Assembly: GCF_003932715.1 (NCBI RefSeq)
Contig: NZ_CP020700.1
Coordinates: forward strand, 3,432,501-3,496,500
Reading direction: 5' to 3'
Origin: Streptomyces tsukubensis
GTDB taxonomy: Bacteria > Actinomycetota > Actinomycetes > Streptomycetales > Streptomycetaceae
DNA length: 64,000 nucleotides
Shown here: piece after piece, positions 18,806-27,323 of the stretch
Layout: every line of letters starts with the position of its first letter
Position numbering within the stretch: position 1 is the stretch's first letter
Translations under genes and position numbers: made by a program
The notes under the pieces: generated by a model
Told to the model about the DNA's origin: nothing
Database searches by the model: none
The model's input: the letters and a program-made list of their open reading frames with translations, nothing else

Positions 18806-19255
18806 ATGACGGACAAGCACGAGACCACGACCGAGACCGAGCACGAGACCGCAGGCATCGACCGCATCAACCCCGAAGGGCTCCACGCCACCCCCGGCTA
18901 CCACCACATCACCGTCGTCGAGGCGGGCCGTACGGCCTATCTCTCCGGACAGTGCCCCCTCGACCTCTCCGGCGAGGTCGTCGGCAAGGGCGATCTCGAC
19001 GCCCAGATCGACCAGGTCGCGGCCAATGCCCTGACCGCCCTGAACGCCGTGGGCGCGGGCCCCGAGCATGTCGTCCGCTCCCTGATCCACGTGGTCAGCT
19101 CGGACGAGAAGGTGCTGGCCCGGGCCTGGGACCGGCTGAACGAATCCGTCATCGCGTCCGCGTTCTCCACCGCCAGCACCCTGATCGGTGTGGCCCAGCT
19201 CGGCTACCCCGGGCAGCTCGTCGAGGTCGACCTGACGGCGGCGCTCCCGCGCTGA
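18806..19255 (+). CDS. RidA family protein
   Basis: A 149-residue Rid/YjgF protein; the best-known members hydrolyse reactive enamines and imines from PLP enzymes. A polar N-terminal extension rich in Glu and Thr (1-20) precedes the domain. Domain text includes 'AYLSGQCPLD' and 'QVAANALTALNAVGAG'. The canonical active-site Arg near the C-terminus is not evident: the segment reads 'STLIGVAQLGYPGQLVEVDL', with Leu-Ile where archetypal RidA has an Arg. It may therefore belong to a Rid subgroup without standard deaminase activity. Monocistronic between the peptidase terminator and the Clp-N gene. Confidence 0.85.
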   Translation: MTDKHETTTETEHETAGIDRINPEGLHATPGYHHITVVEAGRTAYLSGQCPLDLSGEVVGKGDLDAQIDQVAANALTALNAVGAGPEHVVRSLIHVVSSDEKVLARAWDRLNESVIASAFSTASTLIGVAQLGYPGQLVEVDLTAALPR

Positions 19256-19393
19256 CCCCACCGGCCGCCGTCCGGCGGGCGGGTCACGACCTTCGTCGTC
19301 GCGACCGGCGACGAACGGTGGACGCGGCGCCCGTCCGCCACCGGGAAGTCTGTACTCCGGAGACGACAGGACGCCGGACGACGGGAACCCCCC

Positions 19394-20479
19394 ATGGCAC
19401 AGCCACAGCCACAGGCACAGGTCGACATCGGCTGGAAGGTGATCGGGATCCTGGGCGCCGCCTGGGGGGCCACCGACACGAACGCCATCGGCAGCGAACA
19501 CCTGCTGGCCGCGATCACCGACACCAAGGGCCCGGCCAGGGAGGCGCTCGCCGCCGAGGGCGTCACCCGGACCGGAGTGCTGGCGATCCTCCGGGACCGG
19601 CAGGGCCGCCCGGACGCGGTGCCGTGGGCCGGTGACGACGACGTCGCGCACAGCGTCTCGTCGCGGTCCGTCCTCGGCGACGACGGGGACGAGCGGCGGC
19701 TGCTGACGGGCAACGCCCGGTGGGCCTTCGAAGCAGCGCTCCACCTGGCCGAGACGGAGGCTCGCGGCGAGAAGACGGGCATCGCCCGGCTGCGGCCGGA
19801 GCATCTGCTGCGGGGGCTGCTCCAGGAGGAGGAGACCCGCTGCGCCGAGCTGCTGGCGATCTGCGGGACGACCGCCGCGGCGGTACTGGCCCGGCTCGAC
19901 GGCGAGGAGCCGTCGGCCGGCGGGGACGGGGCGGGCTCACCGGGTACGGGGGTCCCGGAGAGCCTGCTCGACCCGCTGCTGCACCGGACCAGGGACCTGC
20001 TGCTGGGCAACCGCCACTACCCGATGGCGTTCTGGAAGCGGTGGCTGGTCAGCGGGGTGAACTGGGCGACGCGGCCCGGGTTCTGGGTGTTCTGGGAGAC
20101 ACACGAGCAGGCCCGTGGACTCGGGCACCGGCGACTCGGCACCGAGCACATCCTGCTGGCGGTGCTCGCCACGCACGAGGTCGCCATGGCCCACCCCCAT
20201 CTGGCACGGGAGGGGCTGTCCGGTACGGGCGCACGCTTCCGGGGCGGGGAGCGTCTGGCGGCCATGGGCCTGGACTACGCAGGCGTACGGCGGGCCCTGG
20301 CGTCCGCCCCGGATCTCGGCGCCGATCCCACTCCCGTTGAGCAGATCTTGACGGCCGCCCGGGCGGACGACGGAACCGGCCCCCTGGTGGAAACCCTCCT
20401 GCAGGACGGAACGCGCGCCGGGCGGCTGATCCGGCATATCCGGGGCGCGGACCCGCGGCAGCCGACCACTGCCGAGTAG
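19394..20479 (+). CDS. Double Clp-N domain protein without ATPase
   Basis: A 361-residue cytoplasmic protein with two Clp_N (R-domain) units: 'IGSEHLLAAITD' at about residue 31 with 'LRPEHLLRGLLQ' at about 136, and 'LGTEHILLAVLA' at about 250. No Walker A or B motif or AAA+ module follows. In ClpA/ClpC the N domain binds adaptors and substrates; free-standing versions are thought to be regulators or adaptors, but this one has no known role. The middle contains a tryptophan-rich segment around WKRW (residue 215). AroQ starts 25 bases after the stop, so they may be co-transcribed. Confidence 0.75.
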   Translation: MAQPQPQAQVDIGWKVIGILGAAWGATDTNAIGSEHLLAAITDTKGPAREALAAEGVTRTGVLAILRDRQGRPDAVPWAGDDDVAHSVSSRSVLGDDGDERRLLTGNARWAFEAALHLAETEARGEKTGIARLRPEHLLRGLLQEEETRCAELLAICGTTAAAVLARLDGEEPSAGGDGAGSPGTGVPESLLDPLLHRTRDLLLGNRHYPMAFWKRWLVSGVNWATRPGFWVFWETHEQARGLGHRRLGTEHILLAVLATHEVAMAHPHLAREGLSGTGARFRGGERLAAMGLDYAGVRRALASAPDLGADPTPVEQILTAARADDGTGPLVETLLQDGTRAGRLIRHIRGADPRQPTTAE

Positions 20480-20504
20480 ACGTCACATCCCCAGGGGAAG
20501 CTCC

Positions 20505-21131
20505 TTGTCCAGCCACGGCACCGCCCGCTCGCACCCCCGTTCCGCCCGGCTCGTACTGACCGCCGCCGTCACCGCCGGGGTGCTGGCCGCCGGGGTCGCC
20601 CCGGCGAGCGCCCACAGCACCTCCGCGCCCCCGGCCCCCTCCTCGTACTCCCAGCTCCTCCCGCTCACCACGCTCTCCGCCGAACGGCTCGCCACGGCCG
20701 ATCTCGTCGCGGCGGCGAAATGGGGCACGGACAGCCCGATCGACGATCCCGCGCGGGAGCAGATCGTCCTCGAATCCGTCCGCCGGCTGGCGCTGGAGGC
20801 GGGCACCGACCCGAAGACGACCGTCGCGATCTTCCGCGACCAGATCGAAGCGAACAAGCTCGTCCAGCGGGGGCTGCACGCGCTGTGGACCGCGGACCCG
20901 TCGAAGGCACCGGCCGAACGCCCCGACCTGACGGAGGTCCGCAAGGAGATCAACCGCATCAACGCCGAACTGGTGCGGGCCGTCGCGGGCTCTGAGCGGG
21001 CGCGGGCCGCCTGGTCGTGCCGCGGGGTGCTGGCCGTGACCGCCGTGCACGTACGCCACGAGAAGCAGCTCGACCAGCTGCACACGAGGGCGCTGGTGCG
21101 GGCGGTCCCGTCGGTGTGCCCGGCGCGCTGA
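20505..21131 (+). CDS. Secreted chorismate mutase (AroQ-gamma type)
   Basis: Converts chorismate to prephenate, with the unusual feature of export. The 208-residue protein starts at TTG 20505 behind AGGGGAAGC. Its signal peptide is MSSHGTARSHPRSARLVLTA to ASAHS (about 1-37). The all-helical mutase follows with 'ERLATADLVAAAKWGT', 'DPAREQIVLESV', 'IFRDQIEANKLVQRGLHALW' and two cysteines (in WSCRG and VCPAR) that could form the C-terminal disulfide of the gamma class. Secreted mutases occur in mycobacteria and streptomycetes, but their extracellular role is unsettled. Confidence 0.87.
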   Translation: MSSHGTARSHPRSARLVLTAAVTAGVLAAGVAPASAHSTSAPPAPSSYSQLLPLTTLSAERLATADLVAAAKWGTDSPIDDPAREQIVLESVRRLALEAGTDPKTTVAIFRDQIEANKLVQRGLHALWTADPSKAPAERPDLTEVRKEINRINAELVRAVAGSERARAAWSCRGVLAVTAVHVRHEKQLDQLHTRALVRAVPSVCPAR

Positions 21132-21330
21132 CCGCTCCCCGTACCGGATCCGGGGGCCGTGTCGTCCGCTCTGCCGCCGGGACCTGTTGTCAGTGGCCCC
21201 GTCTACGGTGGCATGCACCAACACCGGCCGGACGGAGATCGTGAGGGACTCGCGGCCATGGGGGGTGGGTGTGTCCCCGGCAGCCTGCCCGGGACCGATG
21301 GATTCCGTGCCCCACCCCCCACTTCCGCCC

Positions 21331-22704
21331 TCAGGCGACGGCCTCCTGTCCCCTCCCCCGGTCGTGTTCGGCGAGCATGGTCCGGGTGAAGCCGAACCAG
21401 TAGGTGGCGGCGAACCCGACCGCGTACCCGGTGAGCAGCCCGCCCCCGTAGACGGCGGCTGCGGCGGCGGGCCCCTGGTTGCCGTGGAGCAGGGGGAAGA
21501 GGGCCCAGCCGGAGGGGCCGATGGCGGTGGCGCCGACCCGGTCGCCGAGCATCGAGAACAGCCCGACGAAGCCGCCGCCGAACGCGCCGCCGACGCACGC
21601 GGTCACGAAGGGCCGCCCCAGCGGCAGCGATACGCCGTAGATGAGCGGCTCCCCGACGCCCAGCAGCCCGGCGGGGAGGGCGGAGCGGACGGTCGTGCGG
21701 ATCGCCGGATTGCGGGGCAGCCGGGCGTAGACGGCCATCGCCGCGCCGACCTGCCCGGCGCCCGCCATGGCGAGCATCGGCAGCAGCACGGTCGCGCCCT
21801 GCTGCTCGATGAGGGTGGCGTGGATGGGGATCAGGGCCTGGTGCAGCCCGAGCATCACGAGCGGCAGGAACAGCCCGCCGAGCAGGAAGCCCGCGCCCGC
21901 GCCGCCGCTCTCCAGCAGCCGGTCGGCGGCGGTGCCGATGGCGGCGGCGACCTTCCCGGCGGCGTACATCAGCCCGTACAGGGTGATCAGCCCGGCGACG
22001 AGCACGGTGACGGCGGGCGTGACGAGGACGTCGAGCGCGGCGGGCACGCGTCCCCGTACCCACCGCTCGGTGTACGTCGCAACGAGCGCGGCGGCGAGCG
22101 CGCCCAGGACACCGCCCTGCCCCGGGTGGAGCGGCTGCCCGAGGACTTCGACGCGCTCGACCCCGGGAAAGACGATCACGGCGGCGACGGCGCCGCCGAG
22201 GACGGGCGTACCGCCGAACTCCTTGGCGGTGTTCCAGCCGACGAAGACGGCGATGAGCGCCATGAAGCCGCCCGCGACGGCGGCGAGCGCGGGGGTGACA
22301 CCGGGCGCGACCCCGAGATTGGTGAGCACCCCGGCGAGCCCGGCGACGACGCCGCAGCCGACGAGGGCGGGAATGAGCGGCACGAAGACATTGGCGACGC
22401 GCCGCAGCCCGCCTTTGACCCCTCCGCGCTCGGGCTTCTCCCTCAGCTGCGCTTCGAACGCGGCGGCCACGAGGTTGACCGTGCCGGGCCCGAGGACGAT
22501 CTGGTACGAGTCCCCTTCCTCGACCACCCCGAGCACGGCGGGATCCGCGCGCAGCTCCTCGTCCCGCACGGCCCCCCGGTCGGCGAGCCGCAGCCGCAGC
22601 CGGGTCATGCAGTGCGCAACGTCCAGCACGTTCCCGGCACCGCCGACATGGCCGAGGAGGGTGCGGGCGATCGCCCCGGCGCCGGTGGTCTTCTGTCCCG
22701 TCAT
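21331..22704 (-). CDS. PTS sugar permease EIIBC (glucose/sucrose superfamily)
   Basis: A 457-residue fused phosphotransferase permease. The N-terminal EIIB domain has the phosphorylatable Cys32 in AHCMTRLRL. The EIIC domain from about residue 95 has around ten hydrophobic segments, a 'FLPLVMLGLHQALIPI' stretch and the substrate-site signature GVGEPLIYGVSLPLGRPF. B-before-C order is usual for sucrose, beta-glucoside, trehalose and N-acetylmuramate permeases, so glucose or GlcNAc is less likely. No EIIA, kinase or hydrolase gene adjoins it; EIIA-Crr must come from elsewhere. No DasR-type site is seen upstream. Substrate unknown. Confidence 0.85.
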   Translation of the reverse strand: MTGQKTTGAGAIARTLLGHVGGAGNVLDVAHCMTRLRLRLADRGAVRDEELRADPAVLGVVEEGDSYQIVLGPGTVNLVAAAFEAQLREKPERGGVKGGLRRVANVFVPLIPALVGCGVVAGLAGVLTNLGVAPGVTPALAAVAGGFMALIAVFVGWNTAKEFGGTPVLGGAVAAVIVFPGVERVEVLGQPLHPGQGGVLGALAAALVATYTERWVRGRVPAALDVLVTPAVTVLVAGLITLYGLMYAAGKVAAAIGTAADRLLESGGAGAGFLLGGLFLPLVMLGLHQALIPIHATLIEQQGATVLLPMLAMAGAGQVGAAMAVYARLPRNPAIRTTVRSALPAGLLGVGEPLIYGVSLPLGRPFVTACVGGAFGGGFVGLFSMLGDRVGATAIGPSGWALFPLLHGNQGPAAAAAVYGGGLLTGYAVGFAATYWFGFTRTMLAEHDRGRGQEAVA

Positions 22705-22750
22705 GCCCGGATGTGTACCCCGGGGATGTCCGGGGGCCGCACAAGGTCGG

Positions 22751-22954
22751 TCATCCGGGGGACGGCGACGGGACGCCTTCGTGGGCGACCGGCCCGGGGG
22801 CGACCGTGGTGGCGTGCTCGGGGCAGGCGTACAGCGTCGTATCGGGCGGGATGTGCCGGACCTCGACGGGTGCGGTGGTCGGCCGGCCGCAGAGGCAGCA
22901 AGGGGCGGTGAGGCAGCCCGGGGGCCGTTCGGCGAGCAGGCTCTCCGGGGTCAT
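22751..22954 (-). CDS. Small cysteine-containing protein (67 aa)
   Basis: Unrecognised 67-residue protein. MTPESLLAERPPG leads to TAPCCLCGRPT, then 'VEVRHIPPDTTLYACPEHA', so Cys-Cys-x-Cys and Cys-x-x-His could form a treble-clef or zinc-ribbon site. Its ATG overlaps the stop of the preceding gene by four bases (ATGA), indicating coupled translation, and it ends 46 bases before the EIIBC start. Similar small zinc-ribbon proteins are common in Streptomyces accessory DNA, with no known function. Confidence 0.55.
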   Translation of the reverse strand: MTPESLLAERPPGCLTAPCCLCGRPTTAPVEVRHIPPDTTLYACPEHATTVAPGPVAHEGVPSPSPG

Positions 22955-23166
22955 GAGGGGAGCCGGGGCGGAAGGTGCATCCCATGGCTGATGACGTAGA
23001 GCCGCCTGCGCCGCCTGCGCAGGATTGCCTGCGCCTCTTCCTTGGAGGGGCTGGTCCAGGGCCGCGCCCAGGGGTCGACGGCCGCCACCGGATGCCGTAC
23101 GGCAACGGCCGGAGCCCTGCGGGGAAGCAGCGCGAGAAGGAGTTGTACGAGGTGGTGCATGCGCAC
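22951..23166 (-). CDS. Small basic protein (71 aa)
   Basis: A 71-residue protein from GTG 23166 (ATG 23160 possible). It has a leucine-rich start, a 'DPWARPW' segment, 'SKEEAQAILRRRRRRLYVISHGM' and a short Pro-rich end; the six-Arg run suggests nucleic-acid or membrane contact, though composition alone is weak evidence. It overlaps the next gene by ATGA. I do not recognise the family. A real gene is supported by the overlap and by the third-position G/C pattern. Confidence 0.5.
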   Translation of the reverse strand: MRMHHLVQLLLALLPRRAPAVAVRHPVAAVDPWARPWTSPSKEEAQAILRRRRRRLYVISHGMHLPPRLPS

Positions 23167-23229
23167 TCCAGGGGGCCGGTGCCCCGGCCCGCCGCGGGGG
23201 GTCCGGCGGGCCGGGGCGGTCTCGTGGGG

Positions 23230-23550
23230 TCAGCGCCGGACGGCGGACCCGCAGTCGGGGTGCGCGTAGAGCGCGGGACGGGCGCCGGAGGCGGAGAAAC
23301 CGTCGAAGACCTCGGTCTCGGGGGTGGCTTCGACAGGGCGCCCGCAGCGGACGCACTCTTCCGCGCGGGGGCCGTCCGGGCAGATGTCCGCCCCGCACTT
23401 GCACGGCGGCCAGTGGAGAGCCGAGCGGACGACCGGCGCACCCTCTGCCGGCACGAATGCATCTGCGGCACCCGGTTCGGCACCGTTGCCGATCAGAGGT
23501 AGTGACCCCTGATACGCCCGCTTGATGCGGCTCCGTGCTTCGAGGTCCAT
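23230..23550 (-). CDS. Cysteine-rich zinc-ribbon-like protein (106 aa)
   Basis: First gene of the small minus-strand set. The N-terminus is polar (MDLEARSRIKRAYQGSLPLI); the centre has CKCGADIC and ECVRCGRP, with a further HPDCG at the end, together enough ligands for one or two zinc sites. No catalytic motif. It is divergent from the XRE regulator, with 127 bases between starts, so that regulator may control it. Function unknown. Confidence 0.55.
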   Translation of the reverse strand: MDLEARSRIKRAYQGSLPLIGNGAEPGAADAFVPAEGAPVVRSALHWPPCKCGADICPDGPRAEECVRCGRPVEATPETEVFDGFSASGARPALYAHPDCGSAVRR

Positions 23551-23677
23551 GGCATCCCCATTCCCGCTACGCTGAGTTGAATTGCTGTTACGCAAAGACC
23601 CTAGGAATCGGTGGTCGGCGCCAGAAGGGACCAGCAGTACGGGTACACCCGGGGGCAGCAGCGGCACAGAGGACACC

Positions 23678-24787
23678 ATGAGCAGAACAAGCCCAACCGC
23701 CCTGACCGGCGGTAAGGGATGTGCCCGTCATCGCGGCGGGATCATCTCCGGCTACGTATTTCGCCTCTTGCGCGAACAGTTGGGACACACCCAAGAGAGT
23801 CTGGCCACTTGCCTCGGCCTCTCGTCCGACACGATTGCCGGTTGGGAAGCCGGACGCCGCCCGCTGACCGCAGTACCGGTCGCACACATGGTCGAATACC
23901 GGTATCGGTTCCTTCAACTCGGCACCGTGCCTGCACTGCTCTCGGTTCTGGAACGGGCCCTGGAAGCAGACGTACTGCTCTGCCGTCTGCTGGAGCCCGA
24001 CCCATCGCCGCCGAACCACCCGCTGGGTTCCTGGGTACTCCAACGTGACCTCGTCGAAGTGCTCTCCTGGCCGCTCAGTAAGACACCACCAACCCCTCTC
24101 AGAGGCCTGCCGCCGTCTCCGCGCCCCCGCAGAGGCCCAGTCCCTCAGGCACCTGAACTCGCACGAGAGGACCAGCTGCGCTTCTTCGCCGTCATGCGGC
24201 GCACCGCTGAAGAGGCGAACGGCCGTGAGAACTTCCTCCTTCGCCGCCAAGCGCTCTACTTGTCGGGGTACGACAACACTGCCGACACAGCGGACTGGCT
24301 TGTCGCCCAGCAGAGAACCGCGCGAGGCAAGGACTGGTTGACCCAGTGGCTCGGCGCTCGGTCCCTCGCAGCCGTTGCGGCCCGGCAAGGGGATCGCGAC
24401 CGCATGGAGCACTTTGTCGCGATAACGCTCGTTGACGATGACGCGGGAGAAGCCGCCAACCTCAACTACTGGGCCAATTGGGTCGGTGAGACAGATCGCG
24501 AGTTGTCGGACGACTTCATCGCCTCAGGTATGGGCATCTGGCCGGGGAACCGGCTGATGCAGCACCTGGTTCAGGGGCTCGACCCAGTCCACGGATTCTT
24601 CGAGCTGAACGTCCATACGCTCTGGGCCCTCCTCACCGCCCGGAAAGACCTCCTCATCCGCGGTGTCCCATCAGTAGACGTCCTGCGGGAACGCATCCCC
24701 GTGCTGTTGGATTACCCAGGGCTCTCGGCACGAGCACGTCGCGAGCTGGAGGACCTCCGATACGCGATCCGCCTCGCCGAGGCGTGA
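23678..24787 (+). CDS. XRE-family transcriptional regulator
   Basis: A 369-residue protein with an N-terminal helix-turn-helix (about residues 24-60: [20 protein letters not shown] and [14 protein letters not shown]). A long alpha-helical C-terminal half follows, of the kind seen in large Streptomyces XRE regulators. Base usage is noticeably less GC-biased at third positions than in flanking core genes, a sign of more recent acquisition. The HD-domain gene starts 17 bases after the stop, so the two form an operon. Ligand and targets unknown; the divergent zinc-ribbon gene is an obvious candidate target. Confidence 0.8.
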   Translation: MSRTSPTALTGGKGCARHRGGIISGYVFRLLREQLGHTQESLATCLGLSSDTIAGWEAGRRPLTAVPVAHMVEYRYRFLQLGTVPALLSVLERALEADVLLCRLLEPDPSPPNHPLGSWVLQRDLVEVLSWPLSKTPPTPLRGLPPSPRPRRGPVPQAPELAREDQLRFFAVMRRTAEEANGRENFLLRRQALYLSGYDNTADTADWLVAQQRTARGKDWLTQWLGARSLAAVAARQGDRDRMEHFVAITLVDDDAGEAANLNYWANWVGETDRELSDDFIASGMGIWPGNRLMQHLVQGLDPVHGFFELNVHTLWALLTARKDLLIRGVPSVDVLRERIPVLLDYPGLSARARRELEDLRYAIRLAEA

Positions 24788-24803
24788 AAGGAGACAGCAC
24801 CCC

Positions 24804-25382
24804 GTGGCTGAAGACCTGTCCGCCGTAGCGCGCTTCCTGTACGAGTCGGGGACGCTCAAGCACGCCCGCCGTACCGGCTGGTGGATGGCCGGGGTGCGCG
24901 ACCCCGAGAGCGTGGCCGAACACTCGTGGCGGACATCGCTGATCGCCTCCGTGATCGCGAAACTGGAAGGGGCCGACCCGGCGCGGGCCGCGTTCCTCGC
25001 GGTCTGGCACGACTCGCAGGAGACGCGGACCGGGGACGTGAACCACCTGGGGAAGAAGTACGCGGACGGTGCCGACCCGCTTGCGGTGACGGCGGACCAG
25101 ACCGCCGGGATGCCCCAGACCCTCGCGGACACCGTGCGCGAGCTGGTGGCGGAGTACGAGGCCAACGAGTCACGCGAGGCGGTCTGCGCCAGGGACGCCG
25201 ACAAGCTGGAGTGCATGCTCCAGGGCATCGAGTACCAAGCGCAGGGCTACCGGGGCACTCAGCGGTGGATCGACAACAGCCGCAAACGATTGGTGACCGA
25301 GTCGGGACAGCGGCTGGCCGACGAGCTTCTGACACAGGACCCGCTCGACTGGCTCAACACAGCGATGCGCCGTCCGAACTGA
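24804..25382 (+). CDS. HD-domain phosphohydrolase (YfbR/HDDC2-like)
   Basis: A 192-residue protein with the HD metal site: His40 in VAEHSW, His69-Asp70 in AVWHDSQET and a late Asp (131 or 133) in ARDADKLEC. The layout matches 5'-deoxynucleotidases of the YfbR/HDDC2 group, which remove phosphate from deoxynucleoside monophosphates. The GTG start has AAAGGAG upstream. It follows the XRE gene closely. A nucleotide-depleting enzyme beside a large regulator would be compatible with a stress or defence function, but a housekeeping role is equally possible. Confidence 0.82.
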   Translation: MAEDLSAVARFLYESGTLKHARRTGWWMAGVRDPESVAEHSWRTSLIASVIAKLEGADPARAAFLAVWHDSQETRTGDVNHLGKKYADGADPLAVTADQTAGMPQTLADTVRELVAEYEANESREAVCARDADKLECMLQGIEYQAQGYRGTQRWIDNSRKRLVTESGQRLADELLTQDPLDWLNTAMRRPN

Positions 25383-25475
25383 CCTGGCGGCGCTCCCCCG
25401 GACCGGGAACGAGGAAGCCGTCGAGATCGCCGTTTTTTCGCCGTAGGCACGTCCTGACCGAGCTGGAGGCCCTGT

Positions 25476-26072
25476 ATGGACCCAAGTCGTGATCGAAGCC
25501 CTGTGACGGAGCCGGAGCGGGTGCCAGAATTCGTGGACGGGGCCGGCTTCCGCCGTCTCTTCGAAACCTTCAAGCACACCGCCTGGCGGCTGGAAACACG
25601 GCGCGGCTACGCGTCCGACCGTGAGGATCCCGACTTCCAGGCGTTCCTGGCCACCGGGTCCTCGCCCTGCGATCCCGACGAGCCCTGGTTCATCAACATC
25701 AAGGCCCAGACCGAGGCGGGCAAGACGGTCGGCCGGGTGCGCGTCGCGGACAGCCCGCCCACCACAGAGCAGCGGTTCCTCCTCGACTACGCCCGGCACA
25801 ACGCGGCCGTGGGCGAGGACATCCGCTACCTATGGCGTGCGGACGCCGACCGCGCAGAGCTGCCCGCCGAAGATTTTTGGCTCTTCGACTCGCGCTTGGT
25901 GGCGCTGCTGCACTTCGACGATGCCGACAACCTCGTCAACATCGAACTGATCACCGAACCGGCCAAGGTCGTCCGCTACTGCATGGTGCGTGACGCTGCG
26001 ATGCACAACGCATTCTCGTGGGACGAATTCGCCGCGCAGGTAGCCGGGGCGGACAGTGTGCGGAACGGGTGA
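25476..26072 (+). CDS. DUF6879 family protein
   Basis: A 198-residue protein. Recognisable text includes 'FRRLFETFKHTAWRLETRRGY', 'VGRVRVADSPPTTEQRFLLDY', 'GEDIRYL' and 'EDFWLFDSRLVALLHFD'. In streptomycetes this family normally sits directly upstream of an XRE regulator starting (V/M)SSDYQ; here that partner is reduced to a few codons (see 26070-26190). ATG 25476 has GGAGG 8 bases upstream. Biochemical role unknown; it lies in an accessory region together with the XRE and HD genes. Confidence 0.78.
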   Translation: MDPSRDRSPVTEPERVPEFVDGAGFRRLFETFKHTAWRLETRRGYASDREDPDFQAFLATGSSPCDPDEPWFINIKAQTEAGKTVGRVRVADSPPTTEQRFLLDYARHNAAVGEDIRYLWRADADRAELPAEDFWLFDSRLVALLHFDDADNLVNIELITEPAKVVRYCMVRDAAMHNAFSWDEFAAQVAGADSVRNG

Positions 26073-26190
26073 GCAGCGACTACCAGTAAGCCCGGGCTCC
26101 GGGCCCGCACGATCGTGGCCGACGAGATCCGCAAGCACGGCGCCTTCACCATCACCTGCCTCGGTGGGCTGCTGATCTGCCGCCGCTAGT
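26070..26190 (+). pseudogene. Relic of the XRE partner gene behind DUF6879
   Basis: GTGAGCAGCGACTACCAGTAA overlaps the DUF6879 stop and reads V-S-S-D-Y-Q-stop, the usual N-terminus of the DUF6879-linked XRE regulator, with TAA where intact genes carry CAA (from memory of the family). After it, another frame reads 'TIVADEIRKHGAFTITCLGG' and ends in LLICRR at TAG 26190, which looks like the tail of a different gene. The rest of any regulator is missing. A nonsense change followed by deletion would explain it. Confidence 0.4.
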
Positions 26191-26203
26191 CACCGCACGG
26201 GGG

Positions 26204-27322
26204 TCAGCCCACCACCCGCTCCTCCCGGTCCAGCCACACCCGCTCGCCGTCCTCCGAGACCGTGATGCCGAAGCGGGCGCGCTCCGGGGTGCCCCAGCCT
26301 TCCCACTGCCGGAAGGCTTCTTCGGCCGTCTCCCAGAGCCGCTCGGGGCCGTACTGCTCCACCAGATACTCCCGTTGGCCGGGTAGATAGTCGACGGACG
26401 CCCAGGACGCGCGGTCGTCCGCGAGCAGCCACAGGGTCGCCTCACCGCTGCCGTCCTCCGCCCGGACCCAGTGGTACCAGGCGCGGGGCAGCGCCAGGCC
26501 GACGGCGAACAGCGCGTCCGGGGTCCGCAGGAGGCGGCGGGGGTCGAGGGTCGTCGCCGTTGCCTCGGCTTCGGTGGTGTGGTGGAGGAAGTCCCCGAGC
26601 CGGCCGCGGTACGGGCGGTTGTTGCGGGTCCGCATGAACGACGGGTGGCCGTGGAACCTGCCCCGGCCCACTCCGTCCGCGACATCCAGCACGGCGAAGC
26701 TCGCGTGGAAGAAACTGCCGCCCCAGGGGGCGACGATCCGGCCGTGCGGGGTCTGTTCGATCCACGCGTACGGGATGCGGGGCACGGTGTACGTGGCGAT
26801 CAGGCGGTCGTACGGAGCATCCTCCGGCCGGCCCCGGTCCGCGTCGCCGCACACGATCCGGGGGCTCGTTCCGGCCGCCGCGGCGTTCCGCGCGGCTTGT
26901 TCCGCCAGCAGCGGGTCGATATCGACGGAGACGACGTTCCCGCCCCCGAGCCGATGCGCCAGCCAGGCCGCGTTGTAGCCGGTGCCCGCCCCGGCCTCCA
27001 GCACCCGGTGGCCCTCTTCGGCCCGCAGCAGCGACAGCATCTCCAGCATCACCGACGGCATCGAGCTGGACGAGGTGGGGAGCCGGTAGGCGCCCTCGGG
27101 GGCGGCGCGGCCGTCGTCGAGCTGGGTGGTGAGCGCGAGGTCCCCGTAGACGCACTCCAGCCAGCGCTCCGGCTCCCGGTCGCGGGAGACCGTCCGGCCC
27201 CCGGTCTCGAAACTGTCCGGCAGGAACAGCTCCCGCCGGACAGCAGCGACGGTCTCCTCCCAGCCCGGGGGAATCGCCCCCTTCCGGGTCAGGATCTCGA
27301 CCAGGCCTTCCGGTGTGCCCAC
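26204..27322 (-). CDS. PIMT-like (isoaspartyl) O-methyltransferase, long form
   Basis: SAM-dependent methyltransferase resembling protein-L-isoaspartate O-methyltransferases. The SAM loop is VLEAGAGTGYN (108-117), preceded by the PIMT signature TSSSSMPSVM (83-92); 'VVSVDIDPLLAEQA' and 'YDRLIATYTVPRIP' follow. At 372 residues it is far longer than repair PIMTs (about 210-230), with about 35 extra N-terminal residues and a C-terminal extension of some 150. That long form is typical of PIMTs in RiPP pathways (graspetide, lanthipeptide and imiditide types). GTG 27322 lies one base after the stop of a 38-residue peptide gene, so the two are translationally coupled. Substrate is inferred, not shown. 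Confidence 0.82.
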   Translation of the reverse strand: MGTPEGLVEILTRKGAIPPGWEETVAAVRRELFLPDSFETGGRTVSRDREPERWLECVYGDLALTTQLDDGRAAPEGAYRLPTSSSSMPSVMLEMLSLLRAEEGHRVLEAGAGTGYNAAWLAHRLGGGNVVSVDIDPLLAEQAARNAAAAGTSPRIVCGDADRGRPEDAPYDRLIATYTVPRIPYAWIEQTPHGRIVAPWGGSFFHASFAVLDVADGVGRGRFHGHPSFMRTRNNRPYRGRLGDFLHHTTEAEATATTLDPRRLLRTPDALFAVGLALPRAWYHWVRAEDGSGEATLWLLADDRASWASVDYLPGQREYLVEQYGPERLWETAEEAFRQWEGWGTPERARFGITVSEDGERVWLDREERVVG

Positions 27323-27323
27323 C

